Shown here one piece after another: positions 23,641 to 35,092 of a stretch of 64,000 nt of DNA. This DNA is from Sthenelais limicola (taxonomy: Eukaryota > Annelida > Polychaeta > Phyllodocida > Sigalionidae): assembly GCA_942159475.1 (NCBI GenBank), contig OW804095.1, positions 90,099,740-90,163,739 on the forward strand. Reading direction: 5' to 3'. Within the stretch, counting starts at the first letter, position 1. The number at the start of each line of letters is the position of its first letter. The position numbers were made by a program, and so were the translations under genes. The notes under the pieces were generated by a model. It saw only the letters and a program-made list of their open reading frames with translations, did no database searches and had not been told where the DNA came from.

Positions 23641-23869
23641 GGGACATTCGTCCTTATAAGACCCTTTCTCTGGGGCATATATAAAATTGTGGGGCATTTT
23701 CAGTGCCCCACAAGTAATTCCCATTAGAAAATCATCAGGACGCCCTCTAGACTATTCTCTGAAATTATGAAATTGTGGGGTATTTACAATGAAACTATAT
23801 ATACAACTTATTTTACTACCGTTCACTACTGCCACCTACCAGAAAAACGGAAGTACTAAATATATACAC

Positions 23870-24180
23870 TTTCATGCATTCTTATTGGTCAACAGGGATT
23901 TGCCAAATATAGAAATATACATATATGCACCACAACCGATTCCCATAAAGAAAATGTCCCACATGCATTTTGATTGGTCAAAAGGGGTTTGCCAAATATA
24001 GATATATATGCACCACAACCGATTCCCATAAAGAAAATATCCCACATGCATTTTGATTGGTCAAAAGGGGTTTGCCAAATATAGATATATACATATGCAC
24101 CACAACCGATTCCCATAAAGAAAATATCCCACATGCATTTTGATTTGTCAACAGGTTTTTGATTTGCCAAATATATTAGA
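23870..24180 (+). repeat. Three to four copies of an ~82-bp tandem repeat
   Basis: The words CACCACAACCGATTCCC, CATGCATTTTGAT and TTTGCCAAATATAGA recur in order at about 80-bp spacing. The last copy is diverged. Confidence 0.8.
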
Positions 24181-24479
24181 AAAAGACTAGGTACATAAGA
24201 TTTAGCCCTCAATTCCTTTATTAGATAATATTAAAGTATATTAAAAAAATATCCCAAAAATGAAAACATTCCCCAAAAGACATCAATTCTGCCACTTGTG
24301 ACTCATTTTGCTGAAACATCATAATAGAGACCTAATCAGATGAGTTCATTCATTAAAATGTTCATTTCTGATAAAGTAGATATTATATGTTGATAATTAT
24401 GAGCAATCCCATGAGAAATGCATCATTTAGGTTGATCAATGACAGTTCATCCATCTAAAACCTATTTGAAATCGTTTTT

Positions 24480-25600
24480 CTTTCTTATACCCTTCTCCAT
24501 CCACCCCTCCTCCCTCCCACCCTTATCTCCCACACCTTCTCCCTCATACCCATCGCCCTTATACCCTCCTCTCTCACACCCCTCTCCCTCATACCCTCCC
24601 CCCTTATACCCTCCTCCCTCACACCCCTCTCCCTCAAACCCTCCTCCCTTATACCCTCCTCACTCACACCCCTCTCCCTCATACCCTCCGCCCTTATACC
24701 CTCCTCACTCACACCCTTCTCCCTCATACCCTCCGCCCTTATACCCTCATCCCTCACACCCTTCTCTCCCACACCTTCTCCCTCATACCCTCCCCCTTAA
24801 ACCCTCATCCCTCACACCCTTCTCTTTCATACCCTCCGCCCTTATACCCACATCCCTCACGCCCTTCTCCCTCATACCCTCCCCCCTTATACCCTCCTCA
24901 CTCACACCCTTCTCCCTCATACCCTCCACCCTTATACCCTCCTAACTCACACCCTTCTCTTTCGTACCCTCGCCCCTTATACCCACATCCCTCACGCCCT
25001 TCTCCCTCTTCCCTCATACCCTACGCCATTATACCCTCATCCCTCACGCCCTTCTCCCTCACACCCTCCGCCCTTTTACCCTCATCCCTCACTCCCTCCT
25101 CCCTCACACCCTCCTCCCTTATACCCTCATTCCTCATACCCTTATCCCTCATACCCTGCACCCTTCTACCCTCCTCCCTCACACCCTTCTCCCTCATACC
25201 CTCCACCCTTCTACCCTCCTCCCTCACACCCTTCACCCTCAGACCCTCCTCCCTCACACCCTCCTCCCTCAGACCCTCCTCCCTTAGTCTCTCCTCCCTT
25301 AGACCCTCCTCCCTTAGTTTCTTTTCCCTCACACCCTCCTTCGGTAGACCCTCGTCGCTCACACCCTTGTCCCTCACACACTCCTTCCTTAGACCCTCCT
25401 CCCTTAGTCTCTCCTCCCACACACACTCTCCTCTCTTAAACCCTCCTCGCTTAGACCCTCCACCCTCAGACCCTCCGCCCTCGGACTATCCTCCCCCAGA
25501 CCCCCCTCCCTCAAACTCTCCTCCCTCATACCCTTCTCCCTCAAACTCTCCTCCCACTGACCCTCCCCCACTAACCTCCACCCTCAGTTCTCCTTGAGCA
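24480..25600 (+). repeat. C-rich microsatellite array (CCCTCATACCCTTCTC-type)
   Basis: About 1.1 kb of imperfect 14-29-bp units of CCCTC-A-ACCC type, later changing to CTCCTCCCTTAGAC. The minus strand is G-rich, with runs of three Gs at short spacing, so quadruplex formation is possible there. Long frames here (for example 24439-24945 plus and 25021-25422 minus) are artefacts. Confidence 0.9.
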
Positions 25601-26839
25601 TTACACATTAGACAGTAAATCTTCATTTTGGGGCTGGGTGGGAGTTGGGGTGGGGGTTTGTGGGGGTGGGTGGTGGTGGATGGAGTTGACTTGATATGTG
25701 ATAGTCTCAAAATTTATGTTAATATTAGATTCCCAGCTGAATAAAATTTGGCCCATCCTTTACAATTGTTTCTTTCTGTGATTCTCAGTACTATTTAATG
25801 AAGATTTGATTGCCTTTCATGGAAAAAAGTTAATACATGTATATCCTTTATTTTTCCCATCAACTCATGGATTTTTTCAGAAACTTTCATTTTGTATTTT
25901 ACTTTGTGTGCCATAGTGGTAATTTGGGCTAGATAGGGTTAATACAATTTGATATTCTCTTGTTATATGTATCAAGGCAGTACTATTCTAACATTCACAA
26001 TTTCATCAATTTCATAATTTGATATATAGAAATACATATTAGGTGTCCTAGTGTTTACTATCATTGGAATTGGCTCAACATAATGTGGCTCGTGCGAAAA
26101 CTATTTTCGCCGAAAATAAACACAAGCTTACGACTGCCACCCATACCTCTATATTTAAAAAAAAAAGTTTTTAATGTTTCTAGATTACCAGTAAAGTAAC
26201 TAAATATACTCCATACGAATGCCTTCAAAACACAAGGGTATATTTAATACAATGCCCCCATTGCATAACAATCTGCGAGCGCAATATTAACACTGAAAAA
26301 GCTACTCGCAGATTGTTATGCAACGGGGGCAATGTCCCAAAATTTGTTACTTGGAATCACAGTGACCGAAATAAGAGCTTGGGACATTTGGTAAGTAAAA
26401 ATCGTGGCGGGCAAGCTGTTTTGGCCATAAGCTGGCCATAAGCTTGCAACCTGACTATGCCCAGGCAGGCAAACTATTTTTTCACCTTATTTCGACCACT
26501 GAATCATATGACTATGAGTGCTAGACCCACCAAAAGTCAGAACATTTCAATGAAGTGATCTTGTGAAAAGAAAAAAACACTTTGAAAAATATCAATTTTG
26601 CCACTTGTGACTCTTTTTCCTGAAACACATCACATTTTGTAGTATTAGTATTTGTTGGGCCAAGATGATCTGGGTATGACGATAAAGTGCTTTTCTGTCT
26701 CTTTTCTGTCTCTCAGCTCTCCTGCCCTTGATATAACCATATTAAATGTGTTGATAAGGGTGTAAAGCAACCAATCTCACTCACTCACTCAGATGATGTC
26801 AATATATAATACAATAATTTTCCTTGGTGCATCTTGTAG
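25601..26839. other. Non-repetitive spacer inside the 11.87-kb unit
   Basis: No coding frame is supported. It holds a 76-bp hairpin at 26257-26333, listed separately, and otherwise nothing I recognise. Confidence 0.45.
26257..26333. repeat. Small near-perfect hairpin repeat
   Basis: Arms GCATAACAATCTGCGAG and CTCGCAGATTGTTATGC, extended by GCCCCC/GGGGGC, face each other across about 25 bp. A minimal MITE or foldback remnant. Confidence 0.7.
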
Positions 26840-27082
26840 ACATATAGAGATGGTGGGGGTAATGGGGAGATGGTGGGAGTAATGGGGAGTGAATGAGGTA
26901 ATGTGGAGTGAGTGGGGTAATAGGGAGTGAGTGGCGGTAATGGGGAGATGGTGTGAGTGGGATAGTGGGGAGTGGCTGGCGGTAATGGGGAGTGGGGGTA
27001 ATGGGGAGTGAGTGGGGGTAATGGGGAGTGAGTGGGGGTAACAGGAAGTGAATGGGGCCAATGGGGAGTGAGTGGGGATACT
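26840..27082 (+). repeat. G-rich microsatellite array, first part
   Basis: Units of the type ATGGGGAGTGAGTGGGGGTA, about 18-22 bp. The same array resumes at 27771 after a 688-bp insertion. Confidence 0.88.
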
Positions 27083-27770
27083 AGGGAGGATTCGATGCAC
27101 CACGTTGCTCGCCAACGTTAGCAGAACGCGGGATAGAAATTTGGGGGATTCCCCTCCTTAGATAGCGGAGGTTTGCCACCGCGTCCAGTAGGCAGAAAGA
27201 CCCTTTGACAGAGGGCTACTACAGGGAGATGCAGGAATACCTTGTATTCTGTTCTGTTGAAAACACACGGATAAGGTTTTGGGAAACATAAATTTACACA
27301 CAAAACATCCTCCAGACTGTCTTACCTTGTATTGGAGACAATTATATTGATTGGTCAAGATGTATATATATCCACCCAGGAGGGAGGTGTTTACTCTGAT
27401 TTGTGCCACTTATAGATGTATAAAGCCACCCTCCATGACCCAACACACACCATCACAACCCTCCTGTAAGAAAGCTTTCAAAACATGATTTTCCAATTAA
27501 GATATCAACTCTTTGTACTTTGTATACATGGAAAAATGGTTTATCTTTCTTATACAAGTTAATTCCGGGTAAATAAAACATTCAAAATGAAGATATAGGC
27601 TTACGTAAATGGGCAACGCAGGACACACTAAGTTAGCGTTGTTTATGCCCGTAAGAACTGACGTACAACATAGACACGAGGAGATATGATGACTCATCGG
27701 GGGATTCCCCTAAACCACAGGCCAAGTTATTGCTAGCGTTCAGTGAAACACGGTACATCAAAGCCTCCCT
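27083..27770. mobile_element. 688-bp inverted-repeat element splitting the G-rich array
   Basis: Left end AGGGAGGATTCGATGCACC and the complement of the right end AGGGAGGCTTTGATGTACC agree at most positions. G-rich array units lie directly on both sides. The inner sequence is non-coding and includes two copies of GGGGGATTCCCCT (near 27150 and 27699). Read as a non-autonomous DNA element; no target duplication could be fixed in the repetitive flanks. Confidence 0.6.
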
Positions 27771-29360
27771 AATGAGGAGTAAATGGGGATGTGAGTGGGG
27801 GTAGAGGTGAGTGAGTGGGGGTATAGGTCAGTGAGTGGGGGTAATGGGGGAGTGAGTGGGGGCAATGGGGAGTGAGTGAAGGTAATGGGGAGTGAGAGGG
27901 GGTAGAGATGAGTGAGTGGGGGTAGAGATGAGTGAGTGGGGGTAATGGGCAGTGAGTGGGGGTAATGGGGGAGGAGTGGGGTAATGGAGAGTGAACAATG
28001 GTAAAGGGGAGTGAGTGGGGGTAATGGGGGTGTGAGTGGGGTAATGGGCATTCAAGTGGGCATAATTGGAGAGTGAATGGGGGTAAAGGGGGTGTGAGTG
28101 GGGGTAAAGGGGAGTAAGTGTTGGAAATGGGGGAGTGAGTGAAGGTAATGGGGAGTAAGTGTTGGAAATGGGGAGTTAGTGGGGGTAGTGGGGAGAAAGG
28201 GGGAGTTTGTGGGGGTAATGGAGGAGTGAGTGGGGGGTAATGGGGAGTAAGTGGGGGTAATGGGGAGTGAGGGGAAGTAATGGGGAGTGAGTGGAGGTAG
28301 AGGTGAGTGAGTGGGGATAATGGGCAGTGAGTGGGGGTAATGGCGGAGTGAGTGGGGGGTAAGGGGGTGTGAGTGGGGGTAATGGGTAGTGAGTGGGGGT
28401 AATGGCGGAGTGAGTGGGGGGTAAGGGGGTGTGAGTGGGGGTAATGGGGAGTGAGGGGAAGTAATGGGGAGTGAGTGGAGGTAGAGGTGAGTGAGTGGGG
28501 ATAATGGGCAGTGAGTGGGGGTAATGGGGGAGTAATTGGGGTAATGGGGAGTGAACAATGGTAAAGGGGAGTGAATGGGGGTAATGGGGGTGTGAGTGGG
28601 GTAATGGGCATTCAAGTGGGCATAATTGGGAGTGAATGGGGGTAAAGGGGAGTGAGTGGGGGTGGGGAGTGTGTGGGAGTAATGTGGGAGTGTGAATAGG
28701 GATAATTGGGTAATGGGCGTTTGAGTGGGTGTAATGGGGTAAAGGAGAGTGAGTGGGGGTAATGGGGGGTGTGAGTGGGGTAATGGGAATGAGTGGGGGA
28801 AACAGGGAGTGAGTAGGCGTAATGGGGTTGTGACTGGGGGTAATGGAGGAGTGAGTGGGGATAATGGGGGAGTGAGTAGCGGTAATGGGGGTGTGAGTGT
28901 GGTAATGGGAAGTGAGTGGGGGTAATGCGGGTGTGAGTGGGGGTAACAGGGGAGTGAGGCGGGGTAATGGAGCGTGAGTTGGCATAATGGGGGAGTGAGT
29001 GGAGCTAAAGGGGAGTGAGTGGGGGTAATGGGGAGTGAATGGGAGTAATGGGGAGTGAGTGGGGGTAATGAGGAATGAATGGGGGTGTGAGTAGCGGTAA
29101 TGGGGGTGTGAGTATGGTAATGCGAAGTGAGTGGGGGTAATGGGGGAGTGAGTGATGGTAATGGAGAGTGATTGGGGGTGATGGGCAGTGAGTGGCGGTA
29201 ATGGGGCGTCAGTGAGTGGGGGTAATGGGGGTGTGAGTGGGGTAATGGGGGAGTGAATGGTGGTAATGGGGAGTGAGTGGGGGTAATAGGGGTGTGAGTG
29301 GGGGTTATAGGCATGTGAGTGGGCGAAATAGGGAAGTGAGTGGGGGTAAAAGGGAGTTAT
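27771..29360 (+). repeat. G-rich microsatellite array, second part
   Basis: About 1.6 kb of TAATGGGGAGTGAGTGGGGG-type units, with some larger duplicated blocks (for example around 28260-28440 and 28440-28640). Runs of four to five Gs at 4-10-bp spacing give strong plus-strand quadruplex potential. The long minus-strand frames of (T/S)P-H repeats are artefacts of the array. Confidence 0.9.
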
Positions 29361-32185
29361 AGGTTATATAATTATATATGGGCCGTTTGGAGGCAATGTA
29401 CAAATGTTTACTTTTAGTGGGCCTATACCCTGTAACATACATTTTGTGGGCCATATAAACATTGGTTCAAGAGCCATATATGGTATGTCATTATGAGCTA
29501 TATATATGGGCCATTTGGGGGCAATACACAAATGTTTACTTTTGGTGGGCCTATATCTAATATGTAACATATGTACACTCGCATTGTAGCTTTAGAGCTG
29601 ACAGCAGGTCTTTCGCACTGAAAGATATGTACATTTTGTGGGCCATATAAACATTTGTTTAAGAGCCATATATAATATGCTTTTATGAGCTATATATATA
29701 TATGGGCCATTTTGAAGCGATATAAGATTGTTTACTGTACTATTCGTAACATACATTTTGTGGGCCATATAAACATTGGTTTAAGAGCCATATATAGTAT
29801 GCTTTTATGAGCTATATATATGGGCCATTTTGAGGCAATATAAGATTGTTTACTGTTGGTGGGCCTATATCTTATTTGTAATCTACATTTTGTGGGCCAT
29901 ATAAACATTGGGTTAAGAGCCATATATAGTATGCTTTTGCGAGCTATATATATGGGTTAGTTGGGGGCAATATACAAATGTTTACTATTGGTGGGCCTAT
30001 ATCCTATGTGTAACATATGTACATTTTGTGGGCCATATAAACATTGGTTTAAGAGCCATATATAGTATGCTTTTATGAGCTATATATATATGGGCCATTT
30101 TGAGGCAATATAAGATTATTTACTTTTGGTGGGCCTATATCTTATTCGTAACATACATTTTGTGGGCCATATAAACATTGGGTTAAGAGCCATATATAGT
30201 ATGCTTTTGTGAGCTATATATATGAGCTACTTGGGGGCAATATGCAAATGTTTACTTTAGTAGGCCTATATCCTATATTTAACATATGTACATTTTGTGG
30301 GTCGTATAAACATTGGTTTAAGAGCCATATATAGTATGCTTTTATGAGCTATATATATATGGGCCATTTTGAGGTAATATAAGATTGTTTACTGTTGGTG
30401 GGGCTATATCTTATTCGTAACATACATTTTGTGGGCCATATAAACATTGGGTTAAGAGCCATATATAGTATGCTTTTATGAGCTATATATATTAGCGACT
30501 TTGAGGCAATATAAGATTGTTTACTGTTGGTGGTCCTATATCTTATTCGTAATATACATTTTGTGGGCCATATAAACATTGGGTTAAGAGCCATATATAG
30601 TATGCTTTATGAGCTATATATATTAGCGACTTTGAGGCAATATAAGATTTTTACTGTTGGTGGTCCTATATCTTATTCGTAATATACATTTTGTGGGCCA
30701 TATAAACATTGGGTTAAGAGCCATATATAGTATGCTTTTGCGAGCTATATATATGGGTTAGTTGGGGGCAATATACAAATGTTAACTATTGGTGGGCCTA
30801 TATCCTGTATGTAACATACAATTTGTGGGCCATATAAACATTGGTTTAAGAGCCATATATAGTATGCTTTTATGAGCTATATATATATGGGCCATTTTGA
30901 GGCAATATAAGATTGTTTACTGATGGTGGGCCTATATCTTATTTGTAACATACATTTTGTGGGCCATATAAACATTGGGTTAAGAGCCATATATAGTATG
31001 CTTTTGCGAGCTATATATATGGGTTAGTTGGGGGCAATATACAAATGTTTACTATTGGTGGGCCTATATCCTATATGTAACATATGTACATTTTGTGGGC
31101 CATATAAACATTGGTTTAAGAGCCATATATAGTATGCTTTTATGAGCTATATATATATGGGCCATTTTGAGGCAATATAAGATTATTTACTTTTGGTGGG
31201 CCTATATCTTATTCGTAACATACATTTTGTGGGCCATATAAACATTGGGTTAAGAGCCATATATAGTATGCTTTTGTGAGCTATATATATGAGCTACTTG
31301 GGAGCAATATACAAATGTTTACTTTAGTAGGCCTATATCCTATATTTAACATATGTACATTTTGTGGGTCATATAAACATTGGTTTAAGAGCCATATATA
31401 GTATGCTTTTATGAGCTATATATATGGGTTAGTTGGGGGCAATATACAAATGTTTACTATTGGTGGGCCTATATCCTATATGTAACATATGTACATTTTG
31501 TGGGCCATATAAACATTGGTTTAAGAGCCATATATAGTATGCTTTTATGAGCTATATATATATGGGCCATTTTGAGGCAATATAAGATTATTTACTTTTG
31601 GTGGGCCTATATCTTATTCGTAACATACATTTTGTGGGCCATATAAACATTGGGTTAAGAGCCATATATAGTATGCTTTTGTGAGCTATATATATGAGCT
31701 ACTTGGGAGCAATATACAAATGTTTACTTTAGTAGGCCTATATCCTATATTTAACATATGTACATTTTGTGGGTCATATAAACATTGGTTTAAGAGCCAT
31801 ATATAGTATGCTTTTATGAGCTATATATATGGGTTAGTTGGGGGCAATATACAAATGTTTACTATTGGTGGGCCTATATCCTATATGTAACATACAATTT
31901 GTGGGCCATATAAACATTGGTTTAAGAGCCATAGTATGCTTTTATGAGCTATATATATATGGGCCATTTTGAGGCAATATAAGATTATTTACTTTTGGGG
32001 GGCCTATATCTTATTCGTAACATACATTTTGTGGGCCATATAAACATTGGGTTAAGAGCCATATATAGTATACTTTTGTGAGCTATATATATGAGCTTCT
32101 TCGGAGCAATATACAAATGTTTACTTTTGGTAGGCCTATATCCTATTTGTAACATATGTACATTTTGTGGGACATATAAACATTG
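29361..32185 (+). repeat. ~134-bp satellite with ~405-bp higher-order structure, forward arm
   Basis: About 20 copies of a unit marked by GGCCATATAAACATTGG and AAGAGCCATATATAGTATGC at 131-137-bp spacing. From about 31000 three variants alternate in fixed order (GGGTTAGTTGGGGGC, then GGGCCATTTTGAGGC, then GAGCTACTTGGG). The trimer returns at 31019, 31429 and 31830, a higher-order repeat of about 400-410 bp. A short foreign stretch sits at about 29575-29635. Confidence 0.9.
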
Positions 32186-33690
32186 GTATATACCTCATAA
32201 AAGCATAATTATATAGCTCTTAAACCAATGTTTATGTAGCTCTTAAACCAATGTTTATATAGCTCACAAATGTCTCATATATAGCTCATAAAAGCATAAT
32301 ATATATAGCTCTTAAACCAATGTTTATATAGCCCACAAAACCCATAAATGGCTCATATATAGCTCATAAAAGCATAATATATATAGCTCTTAACCAATGT
32401 TTATATAGCCCACAAAACCCATAAATGGCTCATATATAGCTCATAAAACTATGATATATATAAATCAAACCAATGTTTATATAGCTCACAAAACCCACAA
32501 ATGTCTCTTATATAGCTCACAAAAGCCTAATATATATAGCTCTTAAACCAATATTTATATAGCCCACAACACCCATAAATGGCTCATATATAGCTCATAA
32601 AATTATATTATATATAACTCAAACCAATGTTTATATAGCTCACAAAACCCACAAATGTCTCTTATATAGCTCACAAAAGCCTAATATATATAGCTCTTAA
32701 CCAATGTTTATATAGTTCACAAAACCCACAAATGTCTCATATATAGCTCATAATAGGATGATATATATAGCCCTTAAACCAATGTTTATATAGCCCACAA
32801 AACCCATAAATGGCTCATATATAGCTCATAAAACTATGATATATATAAATCAAACCAATGTTTATATAGCTCACAAAACCCACAAATGTCTCTTATATAG
32901 CTCACAAAAGCCTAATATATATAGCTCTTAAACCAATATTTATATAGCCCACAACACCCATAAATGGCTCATATATAGCTCATAAAATTATATTATATAT
33001 AACTCAAACCAATGTTTATATAGCTCACAAAACCCACAAATGTCTCTTATATAGCTCACAAAAGTCTAATATATATAGCTCTTAAACCAATGTTTATATA
33101 GCCCACAAAACCCATAAATGGCTTTCATATAGCTCATGATCGCATATCATATACACCTCTTATAAAAGCATACCATATATAGCTCTTAAACCAATGTTTA
33201 TATAGCTCACAAAACCCATAAATGTCTCATATATAGCTCATAATAGCATGATATATATAGCTCTTAAACCAATGTTTATATAGCCCACAAAACCGACAAA
33301 TGTCTCATATATAGCTCATAAAAGCATAATATATATAGCCCTTAAACCAATGTTTATATAGCCCACAAAACCCGTAAATGGCTCATATAGAGCTCATAAA
33401 ACTATAATATATATAACTCAAACCAATGTTTATATAGCTCACAAAACCCATAAATGGCTTTCATATAGCTCATGATCGCATATCATATACACCTCTTAAA
33501 CCAATGTTCATGAAGCCCACAAAACCCACAAATGGCTTATATATAGCTCATGAAAGTATACCATATATATATAGCTCTTAAACCAATATCAATATAGCTC
33601 ACAAACGCCACAAATTGATTATATATAGCTCATAACAGCATACTATATATTATAGCTCCTAAACCAATGTTTATATAGCCCACAAAATGT
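32186..33690 (-). repeat. Reverse arm of the same satellite family
   Basis: From about 32186 the sequence switches to the reverse complement of the family: TAGCTCTTAAACCAATG and GCTCATAAAAGCATA are complements of AACATTGGTTTAAGAGC and TATGCTTTTATGAGC. The units here are shorter (about 70-105 bp) with a CCCACAAAACCCATAAATGG segment. Forward and reverse arms together form a very large imperfect inverted repeat. Confidence 0.85.
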
Positions 33691-33959
33691 GGTTTATAGG
33701 CCTTACATGTGGCCTGCATATTTATTATTGTCCAAAAACTATACCAGGAATCTGTTGATGAGAGATATGGGCCTTGTGAGAGTTATATATATATTAAAGT
33801 ATGTGGGCTATACATATCAGGCTGTTTGTGGGCTATATATATTGGGCTGTCTGTGAGCTATATATGTTTACATATTAAACCCTTTTATGAGGTCTATAAT
33901 AAATGCCCCACATTAAGGTCTCAGTTGTCGCCCCGTATCTATGTCTCACTTTGTTGCCC

Positions 33960-34320
33960 CATATATTGACGAATCTGTGTATATATATACATGTATATAT
34001 ACATGTACACATACACACATGTATACAGACGATACATGCATACATGTATGTATACATACATGTATACATGTAAAACATCACATGGTATGCATTATAGATA
34101 CATGTATTATAATTTAGTATATATGCATGTTCATACACATGTATGTATATTTATTTATTCATGTATGTATACATAAATACATTACATACATGTAAAACTT
34201 ACATGCATACATAGTTTATACATACACATGTATGTACACACATATATACATGTACATAGATACACATGTATATACATACACATGTATATACATACACATG
34301 TATATATATACAAAGACTTA
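33960..34320. repeat. TA/TACATGTA microsatellite
   Basis: Irregular ATACATGTATATACATACAC units. Open frames here are artefacts. Confidence 0.8.
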
Positions 34321-34566
34321 CACAATACAATTATTGGCGCCCCCTTGCCCCCCGCCCCCAACCAAAAACTAACTGTTATGAGACAAATTCGAGGTTTTAA
34401 GGAGGTTTTCGCTGCCCTATATAAATGCACCACTTTTTAAAAATTGATCAGCAAGAACAGTTTCGGGGAAAATGGTTTATTCTCTTCAAGATGACATCAA
34501 TTATTGTCATTTATTCACACCCAATTAAGCGTTGCAAGCATGGCAGCAAGACAGTATTTTGGTGGT

Positions 34567-34735
34567 GTTTAGGATTCCGTCCTGGTAGGACACCTCTATA
34601 GCAGTCCTAGGATTTAGGAGTGATCCTACGAAAAATCCTAGGATCCTACGTTAGTACAACACCCCTGTCCTACATAGGATGATCCTACCCGATCCTATCC
34701 TAAATTCCTATCCTACGACGTTAGTAATACGCCCC
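34567..34735 (-). repeat. Right terminal inverted repeat region of the 11.87-kb unit
   Basis: Ends GTTAGTAATACGCCCC, preceded by GATCCTA/TAGGATC words in both orientations and an inner terminus-like word (GTTAGTACAACACCCC) near 34653. Mirrors the left end. Confidence 0.75.
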
Positions 34736-34740
34736 CCTGG

Positions 34741-35092
34741 ACGACAGAGGAGTAACAGAAAAATTAGATGCTACAATTGTTGTGGTTATGGCTACCATAT
34801 TGCTGCTGCATGTCCCCATGGTCCCTTGCCAAACAGATGTCACCTCTGCAGATCAGAGGATCACCTGCTAGCTACATGTCCCCAGAGAAACCCAGGTCGA
34901 ATTCAGGGGATGGGAGGAATTGAGACCCTCTCTCATCAACCTACATTATCTACCCTATCAGTGAGAATGGATGATAACCTCTTCAACAAGACAGAACGAA
35001 TTGAAAGAACTGTTGAAACTCCTAAGAAAGATGGCTGGTCAGATAAACTATTCCTCCATACTAGTAGGGAGATGCGTCCCTGCCATATGTAA
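34741..35092 (+). pseudogene. Gag C-terminus with two LIN-28-spaced CCHC zinc knuckles
   Basis: Directly after the right CCTGG copy the gag frame resumes, in phase with the left part once one duplication copy is counted. Knuckle 1 is C-x2-C-x5-H-x4-C (CYNCCGYGYHIAAAC, one residue longer than usual). Knuckle 2 is canonical C-x2-C-x4-H-x4-C (CHLCRSEDHLLATC). The eight-residue Pro-containing linker between them (PHGPLPNR) has the same length as that between the knuckles of LIN-28, and the second knuckle begins C-H-x-C and ends C-P as in LIN-28. A 70-residue tail without known motifs follows to TAA at 35090-35092. In the uninterrupted element the whole ORF would have 401 codons. The knuckles would bind RNA. 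Confidence 0.85.

Larger units (their letters stand above)
22866..34735. mobile_element. 11.87-kb inverted-terminal-repeat unit filled with satellite DNA
   Basis: The left end GGGGCATATTACTAAC and the right end GTTAGTAATACGCCCC are inverted copies with one mismatch. Both are flanked by CCTGG (22861-22865 and 34736-34740), a clean 5-bp target duplication inside the gag ORF. Behind each terminus come about 170 bp rich in the words TAGGATC and GATCCTA, with a second inner copy of the terminus (TATTACTAAC near 22955; GTTAGTACAACACCCC near 34653). No transposase ORF is visible. The interior is mostly satellite and microsatellite arrays. Superfamily not assigned: a 5-bp duplication with GGGG termini does not match one that I can name securely. 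Confidence 0.8.

Noticed and set aside
24439..25597. Pro/Ser-rich and Gly/Glu/Arg-rich frames on both strands
   Set aside because: Produced by the C-rich array; all frames are open because of composition.
27769..29314. Long minus-strand frames of Pro/Thr/His/Ser repeats
   Set aside because: They follow the G-rich microsatellite exactly, in several frames at once. Artefacts of a tandem array without stops.
33709..34440. Tyr/Met/Cys-rich frames on both strands
   Set aside because: They arise from TACATGTA microsatellite sequence.
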